From: DASPKM01 sp035628135
GTDB lineage: Bacteria; Bacteroidota; Bacteroidia; Chitinophagales; Chitinophagaceae
Assembly (NCBI GenBank): GCA_035628135.1
Contig: DASPKM010000004.1
Span: 310,001-374,000, forward strand
Direction of reading: 5' to 3'
DNA length: 64,000 nucleotides
Shown here: piece by piece, positions 53,274 through 61,350 of the stretch
Layout: each line of letters starts with the position of its first letter
Numbering within the stretch: position 1 is the stretch's first letter
Position numbers and translations under genes: made by a program
Notes under the pieces: model-generated
What the model was told of the DNA's origin: nothing
Database searches by the model: none
The model's input: only the letters and a program-made list of their open reading frames with translations

Positions 53274-55016
53274 TTATTGTCTGATCATCGCATCTTCATT
53301 AAAGCTCATTAGCAGCCTGGAAGGGCTTGGCCTCTTGAGATCGTATTCTGCTCCTAAAAAAGCAATCTTTATTTTTCTTCCATCGGTGTACTTAAACATT
53401 ATCGAATAATTCCTGACCTCATACGTACCCGAGCCGGGGGTAAGTCCGGGGTTTATGCAGTCGATATATTCATGATATAACACCTTTATTGCGCCGTTAT
53501 CAGTGAACTTTCCATCAGTTGTAAAAGTGATAGAGGGGATTTGTCCATTCAATTCGCTAAGGGCATACGTGCCGCTAAAGGTTGCACCATCCACAGATGG
53601 CAATGAATAAAATGCATGGTCTGTTTGGTTGGGCGTGATGATCAGCTTATCCTTTTCCATCCTCAGCGGAATATCTCCGTAAGGCATCTTTAAAACTCCT
53701 CTTCCATTGCTGAACGTATAGGTACCCCAATCCCTCCGGTAGAGTTCGGCCGGAACCCGGCTATCAAATCCATCCAACCCTTCGGTAGGGAATTTGGGGC
53801 CAAAATAGGCCTGTCCATTAGAAAAGAACATGGGTGAAAAAACTTTATACCTCACCCCAAGCCGTTCGCCCTGGGTGGCGGGGCCAACCGATAAAGAAAT
53901 ACCCTGCCATACCCCAACAATACCACTGCCTTTGGTAATACCTGGCTGCAAGGCCGGTTGCCGTCCGTCTTTAAACTGTAGCGTGAATAAGAATTTTTCA
54001 ATCGCGTAACCGTAAGCCCGGCGGTCAGTGGAATAATACCTGGAAAGCTTACAATTAGGCCTTGATTTCAGCACGGCTATCCGCTCGAAGCGGTTATTTA
54101 CTTTTATAACAAACAGGTCAAGTCCCAGTTCCGTCTTATAAGGTGTTCCATTCTCCACCTGCACGCCGCCTTTTGCCTGCATGTATTCCCATCCGTTGAA
54201 TGATATTTTAGGTTCTGTTTTTTGGTAATTCGCTCCGCCGGCATAATACATCTTGGTTGCGTTGTACATGAGCGCCGCCTCATCATAGCTCTGCTTCACC
54301 GCTTGTTCCAGGGTGCCGGAAAAAATCAGGGGCTCCATTATTTGCATGGCCAAATGTTCTCCCGCAGGCAGGTCCAGGGGTTTAAATACAATGCCGTCCA
54401 CGAATACCTGGTGGCTCCATCCAGCAGGCGCAGTATAGGCCATTAAGCGAAATTGCCCTTTAACTCCATTGGTTTGCGATAGCGCCCTGTCGTTACTGCT
54501 GTTATCAGCGTGCAATTTTGCCGTTTTATCCAACTTCATGTTTTCAATCAAGGCGTCTACCTGGGCGGTATAGGATTGTTCATTCAGGCTGGTTCTTATA
54601 CTGAATGTTTTCCCAAAACCACTGAAAACAGTTAAAATGATGTACACGTCTACGCCATCCATTTTTACCAGGGATGCGCCTACAACGGCTTTCCATCCAT
54701 CGGGAGTGGATTGTGTTTCTGTCTTCGGATCGGGCTCACCCTTGAACGGGACCACTACCAACTCGTTCCAGTCCTTTCTAAAATCTTTTTGCGGGTCGCC
54801 TGTGCTTGCAGTACTTGCATAAATGGCAATAACGCAAAAGCTTCCGCTGGAAGCATTCACATTGCTGTAGGTTATTACCCCGTTTCTCAGATCTTTTTTG
54901 AAACCCTTCGGGGGTGTATAAGTTATAATATCAAACGTTTCTGTTTGTGATATACAATTACTGCTGATAAGCATGAGCAGCAATAATTTTACAGTGCAGG
55001 CAATGAACTTATGCAT
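53274..55016 (-). CDS. Secreted PPxGW-family protein, copy 2
   Basis: This encodes 580 residues, the longest of three paralogues here. A signal peptide (VKLLLLMLISSNCISQ) precedes a domain at about 24-165 starting TFDIITYTPPKGFKK, with DWNELVVVPF and TPDGWKAVVG. A second related domain at about 190-350 starts LMAYTAPAGWSHQ and includes FNGWEYMQAKGG. The C-terminal 220 residues are beta-rich (GIVGVWQGISLSV, FSGTYALSELNG), of lipocalin-like style. The domain order is the same as in the copies at 24312 and 59767. It is exported; function unknown. It lies 193 bases after the LytTR regulator gene on the same strand. Confidence 0.72.
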   Translation of the reverse strand: MHKFIACTVKLLLLMLISSNCISQTETFDIITYTPPKGFKKDLRNGVITYSNVNASSGSFCVIAIYASTASTGDPQKDFRKDWNELVVVPFKGEPDPKTETQSTPDGWKAVVGASLVKMDGVDVYIILTVFSGFGKTFSIRTSLNEQSYTAQVDALIENMKLDKTAKLHADNSSNDRALSQTNGVKGQFRLMAYTAPAGWSHQVFVDGIVFKPLDLPAGEHLAMQIMEPLIFSGTLEQAVKQSYDEAALMYNATKMYYAGGANYQKTEPKISFNGWEYMQAKGGVQVENGTPYKTELGLDLFVIKVNNRFERIAVLKSRPNCKLSRYYSTDRRAYGYAIEKFLFTLQFKDGRQPALQPGITKGSGIVGVWQGISLSVGPATQGERLGVRYKVFSPMFFSNGQAYFGPKFPTEGLDGFDSRVPAELYRRDWGTYTFSNGRGVLKMPYGDIPLRMEKDKLIITPNQTDHAFYSLPSVDGATFSGTYALSELNGQIPSITFTTDGKFTDNGAIKVLYHEYIDCINPGLTPGSGTYEVRNYSIMFKYTDGRKIKIAFLGAEYDLKRPSPSRLLMSFNEDAMIRQ

Positions 55017-55209
55017 AAAAGATGTTTAATTCTTATGAATAGTGATCTGGTATAATGGGGGCCAAATGTGGAAGAATGCCATTGACGTCGATCACCGGAA
55101 CCAGTGGGTTCTCTCAATTTCGGCAATAATATTCGAAACCGGGTATTTAAATTGTCTTACCCCTGGATAATCAGGTAGAAAAGCGAAGAACATCACAGTC
55201 CGGCGGATT

Positions 55210-55932
55210 TTAAAACAAATGCCCGCCCAGCCGCTTCAGCACCTGTGACCTGTATAAACTGCCAATGGGCAATTCATGGTCCATTACCGTTACCTGGGTT
55301 TGTGAAAACTGTTTGATCCTTGCAACCGGCACTATAAAGCTCCTGTGTATCCTGATAAAATGCTGTGGAGATAATTTTTCTTCCATCTGGCTGATGCTGA
55401 GCAGCGTAATAAAATTGCCATTGGAAGTAACAACCTTTATATGGTTGCGAAGGCTTTCGATATAAATTACTTCATCCACCAACACCTTTATGAACTTCCG
55501 GTCGCTCTTGATGTAAAAGAAAGGCGGCTCGTCGGTTGGCGGCTCGGACGCTTGCAGGCCTGCGGACGACGGTATTGTTTTTTCAAGCCTGTACACCTTG
55601 CCGATTGCTTTTAAAAACCGGTCGAACGAAACCGGCTTCAGCAGGTAATCAACCACATCGAGGTTGAAGCCTTCCAATGCAAATTCGCGGTGTGCCGTGG
55701 TAACGATAACATGCGGTTGCTTAGGGAGCATTTGCAGCATGCTTAGACCGGTCATCTTCGGCATTTGAATGTCCAGGAACAGCAGGTCGATATCGTTGTT
55801 CTGCATAGCCGAGAACGCGTCCATCGCATTGTAATAAACGCCCGCCACCTGCAGGTGTCCGATCCTGCTGATGTGATTTTCAATGACCTTAACGGCCATT
55901 TCTTCATCATCGACTATCAGGCACTTCATCAT
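55210..55932 (-). CDS. LytTR-family response regulator
   Basis: This encodes 240 residues. The receiver domain has VDDEEMA, the phosphorylated Asp in LLFLDIQMPKMTG and the Lys in YLLKPVSFDRF. The C-terminal LytTR DNA-binding domain reads FFYIKSDRKFIKV, VIYIESLRNHIKV and FIRIHRSFIVPV. Its start codon lies inside the kinase gene (26-base overlap), so the two are translated together. It acts as a transcription factor; target genes are not shown, but the secreted PPxGW protein directly downstream is a candidate. Confidence 0.94.
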   Translation of the reverse strand: MMKCLIVDDEEMAVKVIENHISRIGHLQVAGVYYNAMDAFSAMQNNDIDLLFLDIQMPKMTGLSMLQMLPKQPHVIVTTAHREFALEGFNLDVVDYLLKPVSFDRFLKAIGKVYRLEKTIPSSAGLQASEPPTDEPPFFYIKSDRKFIKVLVDEVIYIESLRNHIKVVTSNGNFITLLSISQMEEKLSPQHFIRIHRSFIVPVARIKQFSQTQVTVMDHELPIGSLYRSQVLKRLGGHLF

Positions 55933-56983
55933 ACAAGCTCAGGTTTAATATAGACAGGTAAGTATCCTGTTGCTTTATCTCCAGCTTATGTCGGCCGGGA
56001 TAGGTCATTTCGAGCCTTTTCCGCACGTTTGCCAATCCAATCCCGCTTTGTGTTTTAAAAATATTGCCGTTGATCTCCTTATCATTTTCCAGGTTGTTCT
56101 CTACCGTAAAGTTCAATACATCTTTACTAACCCATAAGTTCACGCAGATCCAGGGGTCTTTATCGTTCTTCGCGGCGCCATGCTTGAAAGCATTTTCAAC
56201 AAAGGGCATCAATAACAATGGAGCGATGGTCTTCCCATTGGTATCGCCACCTTTTTCGAAACACACGTCTAACCGTGACCCATACCTGATCTTTTCCAGC
56301 TCGATATAATTTTCGAGATGGGCGATCTCCTTTTCTAGTGAAATCTCGTTCCTGTCGCACTCGTACAGCATGTAGCTCATCATGTCCGATAACCGCGTTA
56401 TTACTTCAGGCGCCTTCGGATGGTTGGTGAGCACCATGCCGTACAAATTATTCAACGTATTGAAAAGAAAGTGAGGGTGCAATTGATTTTTTAACAGCTT
56501 TAACTCTGCTTCCGACCGCTGCTGCGCCAGTTGCAGCGTCATTTTTTCCTGGTAAGTGCTCCGCTGCAATAGTTTTAGTATAATGGGCAATGAAGAGATG
56601 TAGACCAGGTCCAGAGCTTTATAGAAGAGCTTTGAGTTGAAGACGCCTGCCTGGGCCTCCGCGCTATTCGGCATTATAAAAAAACAATACAGCGCCCATA
56701 TCAGGGTGCCGCCGGCCATGGCCAGGCCAAGGAACAATGCAAGAAAAATGCTGTACTTCTTTTTGATCAGCCAATTGGGCACGAGATTATAGATCACAAA
56801 ATAGGTGAAGGGCAACTTGATGAGCATGATCTGCAATTCAATTCCCGCGTGATACAGGAAGCTGTCGTTATTATACGTGCTGTTGATAATGGCATAAAAT
56901 ACCAGCCAGGCCAGCCAGTACAAAATATGCCGCAGGAGGCGCTCCCACGACCAGCTTGTATACCGTTTTTCGAACTGAAACAT
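55907..56983 (-). CDS. LytS-type sensor histidine kinase (His_kinase family)
   Basis: This encodes 358 residues from the ATG at 56983, chosen because the longer frame to 57127 adds a non-membrane stretch with no family match. Four membrane helices (HILYWLAWLVFYAIIN to IYNLVPNWLI and beyond) precede the His_kinase box LKNQLHPHFLFNTLNNLYG and an HATPase domain (LLMPFVENAFKHG, GIGLANVRKRLEM). It passes phosphate to the overlapping LytTR regulator. No extracellular sensor domain is present, so the signal is probably sensed in or at the membrane. Confidence 0.92.
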   Translation of the reverse strand: MFQFEKRYTSWSWERLLRHILYWLAWLVFYAIINSTYNNDSFLYHAGIELQIMLIKLPFTYFVIYNLVPNWLIKKKYSIFLALFLGLAMAGGTLIWALYCFFIMPNSAEAQAGVFNSKLFYKALDLVYISSLPIILKLLQRSTYQEKMTLQLAQQRSEAELKLLKNQLHPHFLFNTLNNLYGMVLTNHPKAPEVITRLSDMMSYMLYECDRNEISLEKEIAHLENYIELEKIRYGSRLDVCFEKGGDTNGKTIAPLLLMPFVENAFKHGAAKNDKDPWICVNLWVSKDVLNFTVENNLENDKEINGNIFKTQSGIGLANVRKRLEMTYPGRHKLEIKQQDTYLSILNLSLYDEVPDSR

Positions 56984-57205
56984 GCAGAAAATTATAGATT
57001 TTACTGCTGAATACGGGATAAAAAGGACGAAAGGCCGCTGAATTGATACAAATGACCTCCAAATATTGCAAAGCCCTGTTTTTTCATGCCATATGCGATA
57101 TGTGACAACAAAACCCTCATCGGGCATTATTAAGAACTGACCTCCTGTTAGCGGTTATAATTTACACGTGTTCACGAAAGCATAACCATCAAAAACTAAT
57201 TAAGT

Positions 57206-57727
57206 ATGACACGCAAACATGTAAGCAGTTTACTGATCGCCATTGCAGCGAACATGATCGGGTACACATTTGCCCAGCAGGGCCAGCAGACGCTTCCCGA
57301 GAATGAGATGGCGTATTCTCCGGTGCCGGCCAGGCCGGCGGCGCCTGCCGTTCGTTTAAACGAAGTGCCCACAAAAGCGGTTCGCAGCTTTGCCCGGGAG
57401 TTTTCAAACGCAGACGCAAAATGGTATCGCACACCGGATGGCTTCGTGGTGTATTTTGTTCATAAGAACATCCGCACAAAGATGTTTTATGATAGGAAAG
57501 GCAATTATGGCTGCACAGTCCGCAACTATGATGAAACAGCGTTACCACGCGAAATACGGCACCAGGTAAAAAGCAATTACTACGACTACCAAATTTATCA
57601 CGTGGTAGAGGTTGCTGCGCAGGGCCAGACCGCGTATATCATCAAGATGGAGAGCAAAACTTCGTGGATGGATGTTAAAGTGCTGAATAATGAAATGGAG
57701 ATTTTGCACGAATACTTCAAACGATAA
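57206..57727 (+). CDS. Secreted PepSY-like protein
   Basis: This encodes 173 residues with a signal peptide (MTRKHVSSLLIAIAANMIGYTFAQ). A proline/alanine-rich stretch (SPVPARPAAPAVR) leads to a PepSY-like (beta-lactamase-inhibitor-like) domain: VPTKAVRSFAREFSNADAKWY, then GFVVYFVHKN, EIRHQVKSNYYDYQI and TSWMDVKVLNNEME. Such small domains in Bacteroidota are periplasmic and of unknown role. It diverges from the LytS kinase and precedes two tiny hydrophilic genes on the same strand. Confidence 0.8.
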   Translation: MTRKHVSSLLIAIAANMIGYTFAQQGQQTLPENEMAYSPVPARPAAPAVRLNEVPTKAVRSFAREFSNADAKWYRTPDGFVVYFVHKNIRTKMFYDRKGNYGCTVRNYDETALPREIRHQVKSNYYDYQIYHVVEVAAQGQTAYIIKMESKTSWMDVKVLNNEMEILHEYFKR

Positions 57728-57819
57728 TTTTCCAGGATAAGCTGAACGTGCTTACCACTTTGCCTCATGGTATTACCCCTGGCATTGTATTCGCTGCTTG
57801 TGATGTAAAAACCATCATC

Positions 57820-58008
57820 ATGGCAAATAAGAAAAGCAACCGGGGTGATCAGCAGCAGAGTCCGAGAGGGGATGCTGAAAATCAAAAGAACACCCGGCAA
57901 ACAGGCAATCAGGACAAAGAGGGATCGCAGTCGACCCAGGGCAATAATCAATCGCGGCAAGGCGATGGCGGGAACCGTGGAAAACGTGGCAACCGCGGAT
58001 TAAACTAA
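57820..58008 (+). CDS. Tiny hydrophilic low-complexity protein
   Basis: This encodes 62 residues from the ATG at 57820. It consists almost only of Gln, Gly, Asn, Asp, Arg, Ser and Lys (for example KKSNRGDQQQSPRGD and GNNQSRQGDGGN) and ends NRGKRGNRG. There is no hydrophobic core, so it is surely disordered. It resembles KGG-type stress proteins in composition. A similar gene follows 21 bases downstream. The composition is so biased that the call rests on the tandem similarity and start spacing. Confidence 0.6.
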   Translation: MANKKSNRGDQQQSPRGDAENQKNTRQTGNQDKEGSQSTQGNNQSRQGDGGNRGKRGNRGLN

Positions 58009-58029
58009 CAAGTATCAAAATTCATTGTT

Positions 58030-58218
58030 ATGGCACGCAACAGCGATCACGGAAGCAAAGAAGCGAACCAGGGCAACCGCGACCAGGACCAGAATGACAA
58101 ACGCAGCGGACAGGAAACAATGGGAAAACGCGGTCAGCGGCTCGACAAAAAAGAAGAAGAAAGGTATCGCAGCAACGAACAGCCAAAGGGCCGGGGCAGG
58201 CATGGCGGCAACAGGTAG
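58030..58218 (+). CDS. Tiny hydrophilic low-complexity protein, second copy
   Basis: This also encodes 62 residues, equally polar: NSDHGSKEANQGNRDQDQND, then TMGKRGQRLDKKEEERY and a C-terminal Gly/Arg tail. GKRG is shared with the preceding gene. The pattern (polar leader, G-K-R-G, charged tail) recalls stress-induced KGG proteins and small plant-LEA-like proteins. It is probably co-transcribed with the gene 21 bases upstream and perhaps with the PepSY-like gene. Other overlapping frames here are shadows. Confidence 0.6.
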   Translation: MARNSDHGSKEANQGNRDQDQNDKRSGQETMGKRGQRLDKKEEERYRSNEQPKGRGRHGGNR

Positions 58219-58257
58219 TGCCGGCGCTGCCCCGCCTTTCAAAGACCGTATAATAGT

Positions 58258-58707
58258 TTAGTATCTACGGAACTCGTACCGGTAATCGTAACCGAACCTG
58301 TTCATATATCCTACCAGGTGGTTGCCGCTCAGTTCTATGGAATAGAATTCCCATTCTATCACCCGGCTATCATAGTAATCATATAATCGCAATTCCATCG
58401 AGGTCCTTGCGCCCGTGCGGTAATTTCCATAGTAGTCATGGTACCCGTCGGACCGGTCTATCAATCTCCACGAGCCATCCATCTGGCCATAATTATCGGA
58501 ATACCTGGCCGTTCCGTTGTTGCCGAAATAAAATTCTCCATACTCGTACTCGGAGTAGATCGGCTCACTGCCGTAGGGACCATACCGTTCCACCGATACC
58601 AGTTCCCAATTGCCCACGATATTGGCCTGTGTGTCCGGTATCCATTTGGTACAGGATGAAAGCATTAGCGCGGGAACAAGCAGCAATAGGTAAAATTTGG
58701 ACTTCAT
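58258..58707 (-). CDS. Lipocalin-like lipoprotein
   Basis: This encodes 149 residues with a lipoprotein signal (LLLLVPALMLSSC, acylated Cys at residue 19). The mature part opens IVGNWELVSVERYG, a lipocalin-like start, and is extremely Tyr-rich (YSEYEYGEFYFG, YDYRYEFRRY). It should be an anchored small beta-barrel in the periplasm or at the surface. Its ligand is unknown. It is convergent with the tiny hydrophilic genes and divergent from the M23 peptidase. Confidence 0.78.
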   Translation of the reverse strand: MKSKFYLLLLVPALMLSSCTKWIPDTQANIVGNWELVSVERYGPYGSEPIYSEYEYGEFYFGNNGTARYSDNYGQMDGSWRLIDRSDGYHDYYGNYRTGARTSMELRLYDYYDSRVIEWEFYSIELSGNHLVGYMNRFGYDYRYEFRRY

Positions 58708-58917
58708 ATACTCATTTTGCTGTGTAAGAACAAAAAGCCAGCCTCATGTTTAATGGTGAACAGCCCCCACCCCGCTTTTACCTAAAGTTTAACCCAAGTC
58801 ATAATAATTTTAAAATTGATGCCTGAATAAGCAAGCTGATTATTAAGAATACCTTAGCAAACACAACAAAATAATTCCGCACTGTCGGGGGTTCTACAAC
58901 TACTAAGACAAAAAGCA

Positions 58918-59760
58918 ATGAAAAGAACCCCTATTCTGATCGTGATTGCGCTGGCAATCTTTTCCTCCGCTTTTGCGAGCAAGAACCCCACTCCCGAGGT
59001 AAGCAAATCGCTGGTGTTCCCGGTATCGGGCAAGAAAAGTAATATCGGCAGCTTTTGGGGCGATGTGCGTGATGGTGGGAGGCGTAAGCACCAGGGCATC
59101 GATATTTTTGCGAGGAAAGGCACCCCTGTATTAGCGATTGCCGATGGCATTATCGTGTCCAAGGGCAATACGCCCCGTGGCGGTAAAACGCTCTGGCTGC
59201 AGCCGGTGGGATATCCCTGGACGGTTTACTATGCGCATTTGGATCAACAGAAGGTCAAGGAGGGACAATTTGTTAAAAAAGGCGAAGTGCTGGGCACCGT
59301 GGGCAATACAGGCAATGCCCGCTATACGCCGGCGCACCTGCATTTCGGCATTTATACCTGGATTGGCGCGGTAAATCCGCTGCCGTATGTAAAATACTCA
59401 CCCAGGATAGTATCGCCCCTGGCCAAACCGGCCGCCAAACAAGCGCCACTGGTAAAAGTCAGCAAGCCTAAACCAATAAAGCAAAAGCCGAATGTTGCTA
59501 CCGTTGCGGCGTTTCCACGGAAATATGTTATGAAGACCATTTCCATTTCCGCCGATCCTGGCGCGCAATATTATGTAACCACGCGGTCCAATGTGGTGCG
59601 TGTTCATAATGGCAAAGTGCAGGTGGTTGGAAAATGGAACAAGGCCAACAGCAATAAATATCCTTACAGGATTACCCTGGCCAATAACAAGAAGGTATTT
59701 GTAAAACCATCGGGTAAACTAATAACGGCCGAAGGCGTAGAGATTGGCAAAGTGAGCTAG
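58918..59760 (+). CDS. M23-family metallopeptidase (LytM-type)
   Basis: This encodes 280 residues with a signal peptide (ILIVIALAIFSSAFA). The M23 domain covers about residues 35-155. Zinc ligands are His58 and Asp62 (RRKHQGIDIFA) and His142 in PAHLHFG; His107 (YYAHLDQ) and His140 complete the active site. All residues are present, so it should cut peptidoglycan cross-bridges or act as a murein regulator. A Lys/Pro-rich linker joins a C-terminal beta region that may bind the cell wall. It ends 6 bases before the convergent PPxGW gene. Confidence 0.92.
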   Translation: MKRTPILIVIALAIFSSAFASKNPTPEVSKSLVFPVSGKKSNIGSFWGDVRDGGRRKHQGIDIFARKGTPVLAIADGIIVSKGNTPRGGKTLWLQPVGYPWTVYYAHLDQQKVKEGQFVKKGEVLGTVGNTGNARYTPAHLHFGIYTWIGAVNPLPYVKYSPRIVSPLAKPAAKQAPLVKVSKPKPIKQKPNVATVAAFPRKYVMKTISISADPGAQYYVTTRSNVVRVHNGKVQVVGKWNKANSNKYPYRITLANNKKVFVKPSGKLITAEGVEIGKVS

Positions 59761-59766
59761 CAGCCA

Positions 59767-61158
59767 CTATCGTGGAGATTGTTTTTCATAACACACTTCA
59801 AACTCCTTTCCATCGGCCACGCTTACCTGCAGCATATATAGCCTGTCCTTCCACCCGGTGCCGCCATGATTTACTTTTTCGAAGCGGAACCGCACCTGGT
59901 CGGCGGTTTGACTGCCGTATTTCTTAAAAATAATCTGGTTGCCGCGGATGGAGTATGTGCCATCGCCCTTCCAGGCAGATGTTTTTATTTGGAGGTAATC
60001 ATTGTACCCTTCCGTTACTTTCGAAGTAGTGCCGTATGCGCCGATGAATTGATAATTGCCGTTGGCCGCAAATATGTATTCTGTTAAGGCCATGCCGCCG
60101 ATTGCCATCCAACCGCCGATAATGCGTTTGGAAGCATCTTCTGTATTTTTCGGCGGCAACTGGTTCTTTACGGTAAAGCTGTTGAAGAACCTTCTCCAAT
60201 TTTCATAATAGTGATGGCAATAGCAAGACAGCAGCCTGTTATGTCGCCCCGTTACAATGGCTACCTGTTTTCCCATGCTGATCACCCATACGGCGCCGTC
60301 TTCATAATCGTAATAATACCCGTCCGGACGCATTTTGTGCATATCGCCCTCCATCATGCAATATTCCAGGCCCTGGGTCGTGTAACCCTTTAGGATCCGG
60401 TATTGCTTCTCGCCTGTGTTCCTGAATTTCCAACCGGGATACATCTGGTTGAAGAGGCTTCTGGCGTCTGTTTCCAAATTGCCTGAAGATGGTTGCGGGG
60501 GAAAGATCGTAATGAGACAACCTTCGCCGGCCGGGGATTGGGACAACAATGTGTATTGATTTGTTTTGGACACGGTCCATTTATCAGGCATAATAAAGCT
60601 GTAATTGCTCCAGTTGAAAGCACCGCCAGGCGATGGTTTGGCATCGTTGCCTGTTGCGGCGGTGGCTTTACTGTCCAACTCAAATGAGTTCATGAATTTT
60701 TCTACCTCCGCTACATAGTCCTGTCCCGCCAGGTTCACCATAATGGTCATCACCTTGCCAAAACCCGATATAACGGATAGGATGCAGGTATAAGTAATTC
60801 CTTGTTGGGTTAAATTGGCCATGCCTGAAACCACGGTCCAACCATCAGGTGTTTTTTCGGTGGTGACCATGGGCTTTACGGAAGTGTTGAGCGGTTGTGC
60901 GATGCGTGCCTTCCATTCATCGTTGAAATTATTTTGCGGATTGTTGCTGCTTGCACGGCTGGGAAACACCATTATCTGGCAGAAAGAGGTGAGGTTGTTT
61001 TGCGTGCGGTAATCGTGCAACAGCAACACGCCATTGGAATCGACGCGCTGCCAGCCTTTCGGGGGAATAAAACTGGCAATATCGAACTTATATGTTTGCG
61101 CGGCGACCGGCGCCACAATGATCATTAGTATAGCGAGGAGAAAGCATTTCGGTTTCAT
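59767..61158 (-). CDS. Secreted PPxGW-family protein, copy 3
   Basis: This encodes 463 residues from the ATG at 61158, which starts a good signal peptide (MKPKCFLLAILMIIVAPVAAQ); the frame is open to 61473 but that part is not coding-like. Domain 1 (about 21-165) starts YKFDIASFIPPKGW, with DEWKARIAQPL and TPDGWTVVSG. Domain 2 starts NYSFIMPDKWTVS. The C-terminal beta domain begins GGWMAIGGMALTEYIF and includes GDGTYSIRGNQIIFKKYG. The similarity of domain 1 to copies 1 and 2 is visible along its whole length. It lies divergent from a large TPR gene; function unknown. Confidence 0.72.
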   Translation of the reverse strand: MKPKCFLLAILMIIVAPVAAQTYKFDIASFIPPKGWQRVDSNGVLLLHDYRTQNNLTSFCQIMVFPSRASSNNPQNNFNDEWKARIAQPLNTSVKPMVTTEKTPDGWTVVSGMANLTQQGITYTCILSVISGFGKVMTIMVNLAGQDYVAEVEKFMNSFELDSKATAATGNDAKPSPGGAFNWSNYSFIMPDKWTVSKTNQYTLLSQSPAGEGCLITIFPPQPSSGNLETDARSLFNQMYPGWKFRNTGEKQYRILKGYTTQGLEYCMMEGDMHKMRPDGYYYDYEDGAVWVISMGKQVAIVTGRHNRLLSCYCHHYYENWRRFFNSFTVKNQLPPKNTEDASKRIIGGWMAIGGMALTEYIFAANGNYQFIGAYGTTSKVTEGYNDYLQIKTSAWKGDGTYSIRGNQIIFKKYGSQTADQVRFRFEKVNHGGTGWKDRLYMLQVSVADGKEFEVCYEKQSPR

Positions 61159-61350
61159 CAGAAAGAATTTAACAGACTGGCATCCTGATTCACACAATAA
61201 AAATAGAACATATCGGCAGCTGCCTTCATCACCCGTTCGGGTGATGCTTTGTACGAAGGACACTGGCATATTTATGAGCCCGGTTTGAAGAATTTTGTGT
61301 ACATTTCTCGATACCAAAGCAACCAAAACCAAAAACCTGTCCCTGAACCT

